A DNA stretch of 64,000 nt from JAVSMW01 sp032027005 (lineage in GTDB: Bacteria > Bacillota > Thermincolia > Thermincolales > UBA2595). The notes beneath the pieces were generated by a model. The model saw only the letters and a list, made by a program, of their open reading frames with translations. It was not told the origin of the DNA and ran no database searches. This document shows, one piece after another, positions 17,704-27,214 of this stretch (positions are counted from its first letter, which is position 1; each line of letters starts with the position of its first letter). Both the position numbers and the translations under genes were made by a program. Location: positions 1 through 64,000 of the forward strand of contig JAVSMW010000008.1 of the NCBI GenBank assembly GCA_032027005.1. Reading direction: 5' to 3'.

Positions 17704-18799
17704 GTCAAAGAAATTACGCCCTGGTTTTACCACCGGGGCCAGTGCTGCAGCCGCGGCCCAAGCAGCAGCAGTAAGGCTGTTTACAGGTGAAGAGATCCAA
17801 CAGGCCAGGTTAATCAACCCTCAGGGCAGAGAAATCATAATTCCCATCAAAGATATCAAATCTTCCGGGAGCAGTGTTACGGCTACTGTAATTAAAGATG
17901 GGGGCGATGACCCGGACAATACTCATGGCCTGGAAATAACAGCAATTGTGAGTGCAGGTGAACCAGGTATTGTAATAACCGGCGGACCCGGAGTGGGGAC
18001 AGTGACCAAACCCGGATTACAGGTACCCGTGGGAGAACCTGCCATTAATCCGGTTCCGCGGCAGATGATTCTTGACGCTGTAAGAGAGATTGTCCCTGAT
18101 GGGGGAGGGCTGAGGATTGAGATTACGGTCCCGGGTGGTGCTGAAGCAGCCCGTAAAACCCTGAATCCTAAGCTCGGGGTCATTGGGGGCATATCTATTC
18201 TGGGGACTACCGGAATAGTGGAACCGATGTCTGAAGATGCCTACAAGCGATCCTTGGTCCCCCAGATTGAGATGGCCAAGGCCCATGGGTACACGACCAT
18301 CTGCCTGGTTCCGGGCAGGCTGGGCGAGAAGTGGGCAGCCGAAAAACTGGGCATTCCCCAGGAAGCAACCGCCCAAATGAGCAATTTTGTCGGATATATG
18401 CTGAACGCCTGTGTCGACCTGGGCATCAAAAATGTTATTATAATTGGTCATCACAGTAAACTTACCAAGGTAGCGGCAGGGTGTTTCCATACTCATAACA
18501 AAGTTGCCGATGCCCGGTTGGAAACCCTGGCCGCCATGGCCGGGCTCCTGGGGGCTCCGCAGCCGGTAATCGCGGAATTGTTGGATGCCAATACATCGGA
18601 AGGGGCCTTAGAAATCCTGCGGGATAACGGCCTGCTGGAGGTGCTGCCGATGATAGCCGCCAGGGCTGCCAAACGGGCAATGGAGCATGTTTTCGGAGAA
18701 CTCAGGGTTGGGGTGGTAATGTTCAACATGGCTGGAGAAATCCTGGCTGCAGACAGCAATGCCGGCCAGATCAGGAGGGAACTGCATTGGCAAATCTAA
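17696..18799 (+). CDS. cbiD: Cobalt-precorrin-5B C1-methyltransferase CbiD
   Basis: The 367-residue enzyme methylates C1 of cobalt-precorrin-5B in the anaerobic cobalamin route. The N-terminus RPGFTTGASAAAAA and the central GGPGVGTVTKPGL and TTGIVEPMSEDA blocks are family signatures; length matches CbiD. It begins inside cbiO and ends inside the start of cbiE, so the genes are translationally coupled. Confidence 0.94.
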   Translation: MAKSKKLRPGFTTGASAAAAAQAAAVRLFTGEEIQQARLINPQGREIIIPIKDIKSSGSSVTATVIKDGGDDPDNTHGLEITAIVSAGEPGIVITGGPGVGTVTKPGLQVPVGEPAINPVPRQMILDAVREIVPDGGGLRIEITVPGGAEAARKTLNPKLGVIGGISILGTTGIVEPMSEDAYKRSLVPQIEMAKAHGYTTICLVPGRLGEKWAAEKLGIPQEATAQMSNFVGYMLNACVDLGIKNVIIIGHHSKLTKVAAGCFHTHNKVADARLETLAAMAGLLGAPQPVIAELLDANTSEGALEILRDNGLLEVLPMIAARAAKRAMEHVFGELRVGVVMFNMAGEILAADSNAGQIRRELHWQI

Positions 18800-19413
18800 T
18801 CCGCGTTATCGGAGTAGGCCCGGGTAACCCGGATTACATTACTCCTGAGGCCCAAAAAATGATTGCAGCTGCTGATGTCCTGGTGGGGGGGGAACGGCTG
18901 CTGCGGGATTTTGCTGAACCAGGCAAAGCGCAGTATATTATTAGAAACAATTTACCTGAGATGGTGGAATTTATAAATTTACACCGCCAACACAGCACAG
19001 TAGCCGTACTGGCGTCGGGAGATCCGACTTTTTACGGGATTACGGAGTTTTTAAAGAAGCATTTTGCCCCCGCAGAACTGTTAGTTTGTCCCGGACTCAG
19101 TTCAGTTCAGCTGGCCTGTGCCAGGCTCTGCATTTCCTGGCATGACTCGGCTCTCTATAGTGTCCATGGCCGGAGTATAGAAGGTTTGGTGAATTTGGTC
19201 AGGCACAATAAAAAGGTAATCGTCTTAACTGACCCCAAGCATACTCCCGGTTTGATCGCCGGAGAACTGGCACTTGCCGGAATCAGAGACAGGCGCATGT
19301 ATGTTTGTGAAAATCTATCTTACGCAGATGAGCGAACAGGCGAATACAATCTGCACGAAATTCCGGCTGATGTGGGGAAATCAGGCTGTGTGGTGGTGAT
19401 AACAGATGAGTAG
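18787..19413 (+). CDS. cbiE: Cobalt-precorrin-7 C5-methyltransferase CbiE
   Basis: This 208-residue tetrapyrrole methylase opens with IRVIGVGPGNPDYIT, the SAM-site P-loop of the family, and has ASGDPTFYGI near residue 78. TTG 18787 is set by AGGAGGGA at 18774-18781 and overlaps cbiD by 13 bases. CbiE and CbiT are separate genes here, whereas in CobL they are fused; cbiT follows with an 8-base overlap. Confidence 0.93.
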   Translation: MANLIRVIGVGPGNPDYITPEAQKMIAAADVLVGGERLLRDFAEPGKAQYIIRNNLPEMVEFINLHRQHSTVAVLASGDPTFYGITEFLKKHFAPAELLVCPGLSSVQLACARLCISWHDSALYSVHGRSIEGLVNLVRHNKKVIVLTDPKHTPGLIAGELALAGIRDRRMYVCENLSYADERTGEYNLHEIPADVGKSGCVVVITDE

Positions 19414-20023
19414 AAACACCTGGAGATTTAAAACCGGCGGAATTCCTGATGACCTGTTCATCAGGGCTCAGGTGCCCATGACAAAAGCAGAGGTTAGAGC
19501 TGTTACCATTGCCAAAGCCAGGTTAAATGATAATGATGTGATCTGGGATATCGGGGCGGGAACCGGTTCAATTTCCGTGGAAGCGGCACTGACCGCTGTA
19601 ACCGGCACAGTATATGCCGTGGAAAAGGAACCCGATGCCGTCGAACTGATCAGGCGAAATATTGAATTATTTGGGACTGGCAATATCAAAGTCTGTCCGG
19701 GGACAGCCCCTGAAAAATTATATGACTTGCCGGAGCCTGATCGGGTTTTTATCGGTGGCAGCGGTGGGAACCTGGCTGAAATAATAAATTATGCTTATCA
19801 AAAAATGACTGCAGGCGGTCGCCTGGTTGTTAATGCAGTAGTTTTGGAAACCCTGTCGACTGCAGTTGAGGCCATGAAGCAGGCGGGCCTGGCTGACCTG
19901 GACATTTCTCAGGTGGCTGTGGCCAAGGCCGTCGAGGTGGGAAAACTGCACATGTTCAAAAGCCATAACCCGGTATTTATCATCAGTGGAGAGAAGCGGC
20001 AGTCTGAAAGGAGCTTGGTATGA
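19406..20023 (+). CDS. cbiT: Cobalt-precorrin-6B C15-methyltransferase (decarboxylating) CbiT
   Basis: The 205-residue Rossmann-fold SAM methyltransferase has motif I IWDIGAGTGSISVEAA near residues 46-61 and GGSGGNL near 115. It methylates C15 and decarboxylates the C12 acetate. The N-terminus TGGIPDDLFI is typical of CbiT. It overlaps both neighbours (cbiE and cbiL) by a few bases. Confidence 0.93.
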   Translation: MSRNTWRFKTGGIPDDLFIRAQVPMTKAEVRAVTIAKARLNDNDVIWDIGAGTGSISVEAALTAVTGTVYAVEKEPDAVELIRRNIELFGTGNIKVCPGTAPEKLYDLPEPDRVFIGGSGGNLAEIINYAYQKMTAGGRLVVNAVVLETLSTAVEAMKQAGLADLDISQVAVAKAVEVGKLHMFKSHNPVFIISGEKRQSERSLV

Positions 20024-20739
20024 AAGGAAAAATATATGGCATAGGTGTGGGACCAGGAGATCCGGAACTGTTAACACTAAAGGCTTACCGTGTTTTAAAA
20101 GAAGTAGATGTATTATGTGTACCAAAATCCAAAGCTGAAAAGGACAGCTTGGCTTTGTCCATCGCCAGTGGAGTAGTTGACCGGGATTTTGAAGTTTTGG
20201 AACTGCTGTTTCCCATGACTCACGACAAAGAAGTTTTAAAACAGCACTGGGACAAAGCGGCTGAACAGATGGTGGAACAAGCCAGAGCCGGAAAATCCCT
20301 GGCTTTCATAACCATCGGTGACCCCATGTTTTACAGCACATATGCCTACGTTTTGGAGAGGGTCAAAAAACAGCATAAAGATATAAGTATTGAAACAATT
20401 CCGGGAATTACCGCTTTTGCAGCATGTTCTTCGATGATTAATGAACCCCTCACCGAAGGTGATGAAAAGCTGATTGTGATTCCTGCGGCGTATGGGATTT
20501 CAGCTATTCGGGAAGCCCTGGAAAATTACGAAAATGTCGTGCTGATGAAGGTTAACCGGTTGTATGATGAAGTGGCCGCGCTGCTGGCGGAAATGGGACT
20601 TTTGGAAAATGCCGTTTATATAAGCCGGTGTGGTTATGAAGACCAGTTTTATACCACAGATATCCAGGCTCAGGTTGGCCGGAAAAAGGATTATATGTCT
20701 ATATTAATTGTCAGGAAGGCGGGGTGGAAGAGCCTGTGA
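20020..20739 (+). CDS. cbiL: Cobalt-precorrin-2 C20-methyltransferase CbiL
   Basis: The 239-residue tetrapyrrole methylase has the opening GIGVGPGDPELLTLKA and TIGDPMFYSTY near residue 93. CbiL/CobI enzymes methylate C20 of (cobalt-)precorrin-2, and the PKS motif near residue 36 is typical of them. It starts four bases inside cbiT. The operon's cobaltochelatase CbiX suggests the cobalt-containing substrate. Confidence 0.92.
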   Translation: MKGKIYGIGVGPGDPELLTLKAYRVLKEVDVLCVPKSKAEKDSLALSIASGVVDRDFEVLELLFPMTHDKEVLKQHWDKAAEQMVEQARAGKSLAFITIGDPMFYSTYAYVLERVKKQHKDISIETIPGITAFAACSSMINEPLTEGDEKLIVIPAAYGISAIREALENYENVVLMKVNRLYDEVAALLAEMGLLENAVYISRCGYEDQFYTTDIQAQVGRKKDYMSILIVRKAGWKSL

Positions 20740-21494
20740 AACAAGTATATTTTATCGGAGCCGGTCCGGGAGATCCCGAACTAATCACATTAAAAGGGGT
20801 AAAGGCCATTCAGCGGGCAGGGATAGTTATCTATGCCGGTTCATTGGTTAACCCCGAAATCCTGCAATATGCACCTGAGGGAGCAGAAATCTATAACAGT
20901 GCCTCCATGGATCTAAATGAGGTTTTGGCAGTAATGGAGCGGGGAGCCAGGGAAGGCCGGATTGTGGCCCGGGTTCATACCGGGGATCCGGCAATATACG
21001 GTGCTATCCAGGAGCAGATGGATGCCTTGACAGAACGTGGAATCAGTTTTGAAGTTATTCCGGGAGTAAGTTCTTTTCTGGCTGCGGCAGCTGCCCTCCA
21101 GCAGGAATATACCCTGCCGGATGTAACCCAGACAGTAATTTTGACCAGGATGGAAGGCAGAACTCCGGTGCCTGAGCGGGAGAAACTCGCTGAGTTGGCT
21201 GCCCATCAGGCCACTTTATGTATATTTTTAAGCGTGCACGCCATCAGTGAGGTGGTAAACGAACTACTCCAGGGTTACTCTGCTGATACCCCTGTGGCGG
21301 TAGTGCAAAAAGCATCCTGGCCTGAACAAAAAATTGTTCGCGGCACCTTGAGCGATATTGCCGGGAAAGTCATGGAGGCCGGGATATCCAAGACTGCCCT
21401 GATTATAGTTGGTAATGTATTCCGGGGCGAATATGAAAAATCAAAACTGTATGACCCTGGGTTTACCCACGGCTACCGGGAGGGTAAAAAGTGA
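20724..21494 (+). CDS. cbiF: Cobalt-precorrin-4 C11-methyltransferase CbiF
   Basis: The protein (252-256 residues) is a tetrapyrrole methylase with VYFIGAGPGDPELITLKG at the start, VIYAGSLVN near 35 and HTGDPAIYGA near 88, the patterns of CbiF/CobM. GTG 20724 or GTG 20736 could be the start; the second matches the usual family N-terminus. It overlaps cbiL, and its stop overlaps the start of cbiG. Confidence 0.93.
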   Translation: MEEPVKQVYFIGAGPGDPELITLKGVKAIQRAGIVIYAGSLVNPEILQYAPEGAEIYNSASMDLNEVLAVMERGAREGRIVARVHTGDPAIYGAIQEQMDALTERGISFEVIPGVSSFLAAAAALQQEYTLPDVTQTVILTRMEGRTPVPEREKLAELAAHQATLCIFLSVHAISEVVNELLQGYSADTPVAVVQKASWPEQKIVRGTLSDIAGKVMEAGISKTALIIVGNVFRGEYEKSKLYDPGFTHGYREGKK

Positions 21495-22570
21495 AAATAG
21501 CGGTAGTTGCCGCTACCAGGCAGGGAGCTGTGCAGGCCGGACAAATTGCGGCAAGGCTTAACGAGACAGGTCACCATGAAACGGTGATGTTTCTGCCGGA
21601 GAAGTTTTTGCCCCTCAGCATTCAAGGGCAGTGCCGACCATACAGTGCACCGCTGAAAGAGGTCTTGCGGGATTTGTTTGGCGAGTATCAGGGCATTGTC
21701 TGTGTGATGGCTTTGGGCATCGTGGTGCGCCTGATAGCCCCGCATTTGCAGGGCAAGACTAAGGACCCGGCAGTGGTTGTGACTGATGAATTGGGGCAAA
21801 ACGTAATCAGTGTCCTTTCAGGCCACTGGGGCGGGGCCAATGCGTTGACTCTGCTGTTGGCCGAAAACTTGGGTGCTAATCCCGTAATTACCACAGCTAC
21901 TGATGTGCACGGCCTCCCGGCCATCGAAATGCTGGCCAAAGAACATGGTTGGCTCATTGAGCCTTTTGAACTGGTGAAGAGTGTTAATTCAGCTATCGTT
22001 AACGGCGAGAAAGTGGTTGTCTACAGTGAGACTCCATTGGCAATGGAGTCAGCTGTACATATAGAAGTAAAGGATTTATCTCAGTATTCTCCAACCCGGC
22101 CTGGGGATGGGCGGATCGTCATGGTTACTAACCGGATGTCTGATAGCTTCCCGCCCGATACCCTCTACCTGCGGCCCCGGAACTTGTGTATCGGGATAGG
22201 CTGCCGCCGGGGAGTAGGGTCCGGGGAAGTCCGGGCAGCTGTTAATAATGCTCTGACTGAGGCCCGAAGGGTGATTTCTGCTGTTCGGACCATGGCCAGT
22301 GTTGATATAAAAAGTGATGAACAGGGCCTTTTGGCAGCGGCTGAGGAACTAAACCTGCCGGTGAGGTTTTTCGCGCGTCAGGCACTTGGAGCAGTGTTGG
22401 CAGAACGAAGCGAAATGGGTTTTTCAGAATTCGTAGATGATAAGATAGGAGTTGGTGGTGTATGCGAGCCTGCGGCGATTCTGGGTGCGGGGGAAAACTC
22501 CCGGTTAATATTGCCCAAGACGAAGTACGGGAAAATAACGGTAGCCATAGCCGAGGGAGATTGGCAGTAG
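21491..22570 (+). CDS. cbiG: Cobalt-precorrin-5A hydrolase CbiG
   Basis: The 359-residue protein opens the delta-lactone of cobalt-precorrin-5A, releasing acetaldehyde. Recognisable blocks are the central VLSGHWGGANALT (about residue 107) and the C-terminal domain with GIGCRRG (about 235) and the KIGVGGVCEPAA run near the end. It starts with GTG 21491. It overlaps the possible start region of cbiH. Confidence 0.92.
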   Translation: MKIAVVAATRQGAVQAGQIAARLNETGHHETVMFLPEKFLPLSIQGQCRPYSAPLKEVLRDLFGEYQGIVCVMALGIVVRLIAPHLQGKTKDPAVVVTDELGQNVISVLSGHWGGANALTLLLAENLGANPVITTATDVHGLPAIEMLAKEHGWLIEPFELVKSVNSAIVNGEKVVVYSETPLAMESAVHIEVKDLSQYSPTRPGDGRIVMVTNRMSDSFPPDTLYLRPRNLCIGIGCRRGVGSGEVRAAVNNALTEARRVISAVRTMASVDIKSDEQGLLAAAEELNLPVRFFARQALGAVLAERSEMGFSEFVDDKIGVGGVCEPAAILGAGENSRLILPKTKYGKITVAIAEGDWQ

Positions 22571-23289
22571 TGGGTATCGGCCCCGGAGATTTGGACCAAA
22601 TGAGCTTACGGGCCCATAAGGTTATCCGGGAGGCTGAGGTTATAGTCGGATATAAGACTTATCTTGACCTGCTGGGGAATTTGTTAGATGGGAAAGAGGT
22701 CCTCAGTTCAGGTATGACCAGGGAGGTTGAACGTTGTCAGAAAGCTATCGAGATTGCTGCCGGCGGCAAGTATGTAGCTGTTATCAGCAGCGGAGACCCT
22801 GGCATATATGGGATGGCTGGAATTACCCTGGAACTGGTGGAGAAACAAAAAAATAATGCCGACTATGGTGTGGAAATTGTTCCAGGCATAACCTCGGCCA
22901 ACGCTGCAGCAGCATCTTTGGGGGCAGCCCTGATGCATGACTTTACAGTGATCAGCCTGAGTGATCTGCTAACCCCCTGGGAGCTTATTGAAAAACGGCT
23001 TTTTGCTGCAGCCCAGGCAGATTTTGTGACAGTAATTTATAACCCGGTGAGTAAAAAACGAACCGAGCAGATTAAAAAGGCCCGGGAGATTTTTCTTAAA
23101 TTCAGGTCACCGGCAACATCTGTCGGGATAGTCCGCAATGCTAAACGCGGTGATGAAGAAATCACCCGTACAGACCTGGAGCATTTTCTAGATTATCCCA
23201 TTGATATGTTTACCGTTGTCTTAATCGGGAACAGCCAGACTTATCAAACCGAAAACTTTATGATCACACCGCGAGGCTATAAGGTATGA
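22561..23289 (+). CDS. cbiH: Cobalt-precorrin-3 C17-methyltransferase CbiH
   Basis: This tetrapyrrole methylase (about 242 residues from TTG 22561) has LAVVGIGPGDLDQMS at its start and ISSGDPGIYGMAG near 75, typical of CbiH/CobJ, which methylates C17 and contracts the ring. The start is uncertain: TTG 22561 gives the family-length protein with GAGG just upstream, while ATG 22462 would add 33 residues inside cbiG. It ends four bases inside cbiJ. Confidence 0.9.
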   Translation: MAVVGIGPGDLDQMSLRAHKVIREAEVIVGYKTYLDLLGNLLDGKEVLSSGMTREVERCQKAIEIAAGGKYVAVISSGDPGIYGMAGITLELVEKQKNNADYGVEIVPGITSANAAAASLGAALMHDFTVISLSDLLTPWELIEKRLFAAAQADFVTVIYNPVSKKRTEQIKKAREIFLKFRSPATSVGIVRNAKRGDEEITRTDLEHFLDYPIDMFTVVLIGNSQTYQTENFMITPRGYKV

Positions 23290-24059
23290 TCCTGGTATTA
23301 GGAGGGACCCTGGAAGGCCGTGAGCTTGCGGGCACCATCGCCGGCATGGGCCACCGGGTTTTGCTCACTGTGGTTTCCGAATACGGTGCCGAAATGGTTC
23401 CAGAAGATGCACAAGTGGAAGTGCTGGTTGGCAGCCTTGATGATCCGGGATTAAGGTCCCTTCTGAGGGAGCGGCAGGTGCGGTTGATTATCGATGCAAC
23501 CCATCCATATGCCGGGATGATTACTGCTCTGGCCTGGCAGGCTGCCCGGGAAATGCAGGTGCCTTTTATCAGGTATCAGAGGCCTTCTGCGGCAGATAGC
23601 AATGGCCAGGCCAAAATTTACTCGGCCAATGATTACGAACAAGCAGCTGAAATAGCCGGAAATATGGGAGAAACCATTTTTTTAACCATTGGCAGTAAAA
23701 ACCTTAAACCCTTTGTGGAAGTGGGCAGGAAAATGGGCCGCCGGGTTATAGCCAGGGTGCTCCCGGATGCGCGGTCTCTGGCTGAATGTGCCGCCGCTGG
23801 AGTGGCACCCAGAGACATTATAGCGGTCCAGGGGCCATTTTCCACAGAGTTAAATATAGTTATGCTTAAAGAATACAGAGCTAATGTTTTGGTGACCAAA
23901 GACAGCGGGAAAACAGGCGGCACAGATACAAAACTTGAAGCTGCAGGCTGCCTGGGGATCCCGGTGGTGGTTGTGGGTCGCCCTGACTACCAGGGGGTGC
24001 CCAGTACCGCCGATAGGTCTGATATTCTTGAACTAATCAGGGAAATACATGGAATATAA
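23286..24059 (+). CDS. cbiJ: Cobalt-precorrin-6A reductase CbiJ
   Basis: The 257-residue NADPH-dependent reductase begins MILVLGGTLEGRELA, the dinucleotide-site signature of CobK/CbiJ. The IDATHPYAGMI block near residue 72 and the VTKDSGKTGGTDTKL block near 203 are highly conserved in the family. ATG 23286 overlaps the cbiH stop as ATGA. Confidence 0.93.
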   Translation: MILVLGGTLEGRELAGTIAGMGHRVLLTVVSEYGAEMVPEDAQVEVLVGSLDDPGLRSLLRERQVRLIIDATHPYAGMITALAWQAAREMQVPFIRYQRPSAADSNGQAKIYSANDYEQAAEIAGNMGETIFLTIGSKNLKPFVEVGRKMGRRVIARVLPDARSLAECAAAGVAPRDIIAVQGPFSTELNIVMLKEYRANVLVTKDSGKTGGTDTKLEAAGCLGIPVVVVGRPDYQGVPSTADRSDILELIREIHGI

Positions 24060-24116
24060 CATATACGCAGCAGGAATATTCTAAAAGTGAATAATTAACC
24101 GGAGGGATAACCAAAG

Positions 24117-24482
24117 ATGAAGATGGCGGTAATTGTTTTAGGACATGGCAGCAAGGCACCGCAGGCTTTGGAGACACTAAATAAATATGGGGAAATGGTG
24201 AAGGCCAAATCTCGCTGTGAGATTGTAGAAGTGGCCTCCCTGCAATTCAATAAACCTGACTTGCCGGAAGCACTGGACAGAGTTATTGAACATGGTGCCA
24301 AAAAAATTGTCATTGTCCCGTTTTTCCTCTATAACGGGGTGCACATGCAGGAAGACATCCCGGCCGTTATCAGGCAGGAAAAAGACAAGTTTCCTGATGT
24401 GGACATAGTTCTCGCCAATCACCTGGGAGCCGACCAGAGACTGGTAGATATAGTTCTCGACAGGATTAAGGAGGTTTCTTAG
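24117..24482 (+). CDS. cbiX: Sirohydrochlorin cobaltochelatase, short CbiX form
   Basis: The 121-residue protein matches one half of long chelatases, like the short CbiX proteins that act as homodimers. The active-site histidine is in LGHGSKAP near residue 10, and FFLYNGVHMQEDIP near 70 carries the second conserved histidine. It inserts cobalt into sirohydrochlorin at the entry of the cobalt-early pathway. GGAGGG precedes ATG 24117, and cbiC begins two bases after its stop. Confidence 0.9.
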   Translation: MKMAVIVLGHGSKAPQALETLNKYGEMVKAKSRCEIVEVASLQFNKPDLPEALDRVIEHGAKKIVIVPFFLYNGVHMQEDIPAVIRQEKDKFPDVDIVLANHLGADQRLVDIVLDRIKEVS

Positions 24483-24483
24483 A

Positions 24484-25104
24484 TTGGAATTTATAAAAAA
24501 TCCGACAGCTATCGAAGATACCAGTATGGAGATTATTGAGGAGCATTTGCCCAGTCTGCGCGAGCTTCCGTTGGGTGAACGCAATATCATTAAACGGATT
24601 GTGCATACCACCGGAGATCCGAGTATTGCCGAGTTAATCAGAATTCATCCTGATGCTGTGGAAGCCGGACTTCGGGCTTTTCGCGCCGGCAAGACGGTTT
24701 TCACCGATGTCCAAATGCTCCGGGCCGGGATCAATCCGATTAAACTTGGGCAGTATGGTGTGGAAACTATCTGCCTGATCAAAGACCCGGAGGTAGTTGA
24801 AGAAGCCAAAAGAACCGGCCAGACTCGCGCTATGGTGGCCATGGCCAAGGCTGCGCCAAGGCTTGAAGGAGGTATCATTGCTATCGGCAATGCACCGACT
24901 GCTTTATTCGAGCTTTGTGCCATGATTAAAAACAGTCAGATCAGACCGGCTCTCGTTGTCGGAACCCCGGTGGGCTTTGTGGGAGCCAAGGAATCCAAAG
25001 AGATGTTGGTAGAAACACCTGTACCATATATTACAGTGGTTGGCACCAGAGGCGGCAGTACCATTGCTGTAGCCGCGTTGAATGCACTGCTGAAGATGAT
25101 GTAA
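24484..25104 (+). CDS. cbiC: Cobalt-precorrin-8 methylmutase CbiC
   Basis: The 206-residue enzyme moves the C11 methyl to C12 to form cobyrinate. The catalytic histidine lies in RIVHTTGDPS near residue 43, and GNAPTALFEL and the C-terminal GTRGGSTIAVAALNALL blocks are typical. TTG 24484 follows AAGGAGG. This is the last corrin-ring gene; cbiA, cbiP and the nucleotide-loop genes are not in the window. Confidence 0.93.
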   Translation: MEFIKNPTAIEDTSMEIIEEHLPSLRELPLGERNIIKRIVHTTGDPSIAELIRIHPDAVEAGLRAFRAGKTVFTDVQMLRAGINPIKLGQYGVETICLIKDPEVVEEAKRTGQTRAMVAMAKAAPRLEGGIIAIGNAPTALFELCAMIKNSQIRPALVVGTPVGFVGAKESKEMLVETPVPYITVVGTRGGSTIAVAALNALLKMM

Positions 25105-25107
25105 GCT

Positions 25108-25908
25108 ATGCCCAAATTCAAGCTAATCGCTGCCGACATGGATGGTACGCTGCTGGATGAGCAATACCGGGTAATGCCTGAGTTGCGGGCAGCAATAGAA
25201 AAATGCAGAGACCGGGGAATTGATATGGTAGTTGCCACAGGGCGGTTGTACCCATCAGCATTACCATATGTAAAGGAACTAGGTGTTACATTGCCGGTTA
25301 TTGCCTCTAACGGAGCGGTGGTAAAAGACCCGGTTACCGGTGAACTCCTTTACCACGCCCCGTTGAATAAAGATTTTGCAGTCGAGGCCTTAAGGATGAC
25401 CAAAAATGGAACTGCCCAACGCTTTGTTAACATCCGGGACAAATTCTATACAGATGCTTCCGAGGAAATGACCAAAATGTATTCTGAGGCATTGAGGGTA
25501 GATTTCATCAGGATTATGTCTCTTGAAGAGATAGTGACAGAAGACCCTACAATGGTAGTAATCAGGGACCGGGAGGATGAAATTGCCAGATTAACAGCGT
25601 TTCTGCGCAGGGAAATGGGTGACAAGGTTTACATGGCTAATTCCAAACCTTTTTTCCTTGATATAAATAACCGGAATATTTCCAAGGGTGCGGCTCTCAT
25701 CCAACTTTGCCGGAGGCTCCAAATTCTTCCTGTGGAAGTGTTAGCAGTAGGTGATGGCTGGAATGATCTGGAGATGTTTGAGGCCGCGGGATTAGGAGCA
25801 GCAGTCGCCAATGCCCCGGACCGGTTGAAAGAGAAGGCTGGCTATGTTTGTGCATCCAATTCTTTTATGGGTGTCATAGAAATAATAGAAAAATTTTTGT
25901 TAGATTGA
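25108..25908 (+). CDS. Cof-type HAD-family phosphatase
   Basis: The 266-residue HAD hydrolase has motif I AADMDGTLLD (residues 8-17), motif II VVATGR (about 42), a C2-type cap domain, a motif III lysine near 195 and motif IV GDGWNDLEMFE (about 215). These enzymes dephosphorylate sugar phosphates or cofactors such as flavin and PLP. It starts three bases after cbiC, so it is co-transcribed with the cobalamin genes; whether it serves a corrinoid phosphate is unknown. A terminator follows. Confidence 0.85.
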   Translation: MPKFKLIAADMDGTLLDEQYRVMPELRAAIEKCRDRGIDMVVATGRLYPSALPYVKELGVTLPVIASNGAVVKDPVTGELLYHAPLNKDFAVEALRMTKNGTAQRFVNIRDKFYTDASEEMTKMYSEALRVDFIRIMSLEEIVTEDPTMVVIRDREDEIARLTAFLRREMGDKVYMANSKPFFLDINNRNISKGAALIQLCRRLQILPVEVLAVGDGWNDLEMFEAAGLGAAVANAPDRLKEKAGYVCASNSFMGVIEIIEKFLLD

Positions 25909-25945
25909 TTTTTGATATGATATCGATTAAAATTGGTGATACATA

Positions 25946-25975
25946 AATGTAAGGCTTATAACCTTACATTTTTTG
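25946..25975 (+). terminator. Terminator closing the cobalamin operon
   Basis: AATGTAAGG and CCTTACATT form a perfect 9-bp stem with a 7-base loop, followed by TTTTTTG. It lies 38 bases after the HAD gene. Confidence 0.85.
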
Positions 25976-26383
25976 TATTATGAAAATAAGTTTCTGGCAG
26001 ATGGGGAAGAGGCCCATTAACAGGGGATGTAGAAAAATGTTGGTAAGTATAGGTTAAAAGTAAATACACTAATTAAACTGTTTACAATTCCATTTGACCA
26101 TTGAAGGGTAAAACTTGACCGATTGAGGAAATATTCTACAACTTAACGGTTCAAGGAGTTATAATTACAGCAAAATGAAGTTTCAAATTTAATACTGGTT
26201 TTAGGGTGCTTTAAATTTTTACTCAGGAGTACAGTATAGGAGAAAAGTCACAAACTCTAGATTAACCATTTCGGCCATGTAACGACAAAATTCGACATTT
26301 TCAATGCAGGAATCGGCATTATCAATACTGGAAAATGTAGTATTGAACCTTAGCATTAAACCAGACGAGGGGAGATAACGGAC
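25976..26383 (+). other. Intergenic region before the MoxR/VWA operon
   Basis: I see no coding frame of interest here. The segment around 26060-26130 (TGTTTACAATTCCATTTGACC, then AAGGGTAAAACTTGACCG) looks like an insertion-sequence end of IS21 type, but no transposase is present and the match is from memory. The promoter of the next operon must lie here; I could not pick one out with confidence. No B12 box is visible. Confidence 0.4.
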
Positions 26384-27202
26384 ATGACAAAAGTTGTTGA
26401 ACAAAGGATTGATGAGTTTTTAGTCACTGAAGAGCCTTTTTATCAACCTGTCTCCAATGAAATAGAGCTATTTGAACAAGCTTATACCAGTAAGCTTCCG
26501 GTAATGCTAAAAGGTCCCACCGGATGTGGGAAAACAAGGTTTCTGGAATACATGGCTTATCGCCTGGGGCGGCCTCTGATAACAGTAGCCTGCCATGAAG
26601 ACTTGACGACCAGTGATTTGGTTGGCAGGTACCTGTTAAAAGGCGGCGAAACCGTCTGGACTGACGGGCCCCTTACAACAGCCGTGAAAATCGGGGCAAT
26701 CTGTTATCTTGATGAGGTAGTGGAAGCGCGCAAAGACACCACAGTGTGTATTCACCCCCTGACAGATGACCGCAGGGTGCTGCCCATCGAGAAAAAAGGT
26801 GAAATCATAGTTGCTCCCGACCAGTTTATGTTAGCTGTTTCTTTTAACCCCGGTTACCAAACGTTTCTTAAGGACCTCAAACAAAGTACCAAACAGCGTT
26901 TTATTGCTATGGATTTTAATTATCCTAAAGCAGAGCTTGAAACCCGGATTTTGGTGCGGGAAACCGGTGTTGATTCCGGTACAGCGGAAAAACTGATTGA
27001 ACTCGCCCATAAGATCAGGAATTTAAAGAACAGGGGCTTGGAAGAAGGTGTCAGTACCAGGCTTCTGATATATGCAGGCGAGCTTATCTCAAAGGGTATC
27101 GACACTATGGTTGCCGTTGATGCAGCCATGATTAAGCCAATTACTGATGATGACGCTATGCAAACCAGTTTAAAGGAAATTGCCGTCTCAATATTCAATT
27201 AG
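26384..27202 (+). CDS. MoxR/NorQ/CbbQ-type AAA+ ATPase
   Basis: The 272-residue AAA+ protein has Walker A GPTGCGKTR (about residue 44), Walker B ICYLDEVVEA (about 106) and a sensor asparagine in SFNPGYQ (about 150). CbbQ/NorQ ATPases form rings that remodel or activate metalloenzymes together with a VWA-domain partner. Here the partner follows 12 bases later. No RubisCO or nitric-oxide reductase gene is near, so the client is probably encoded downstream (corrinoid methyltransfer proteins) or elsewhere; this is inference. GAGGGGAG precedes ATG 26384. Confidence 0.85.
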   Translation: MTKVVEQRIDEFLVTEEPFYQPVSNEIELFEQAYTSKLPVMLKGPTGCGKTRFLEYMAYRLGRPLITVACHEDLTTSDLVGRYLLKGGETVWTDGPLTTAVKIGAICYLDEVVEARKDTTVCIHPLTDDRRVLPIEKKGEIIVAPDQFMLAVSFNPGYQTFLKDLKQSTKQRFIAMDFNYPKAELETRILVRETGVDSGTAEKLIELAHKIRNLKNRGLEEGVSTRLLIYAGELISKGIDTMVAVDAAMIKPITDDDAMQTSLKEIAVSIFN

Positions 27203-27214
27203 GTGGTGCTACTT

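Noticed and set aside
26060..26130. Possible IS21-type insertion-sequence end
   Set aside because: Resemblance is from memory only, with no IstA/IstB gene or second end nearby, so it is not called as a mobile element.
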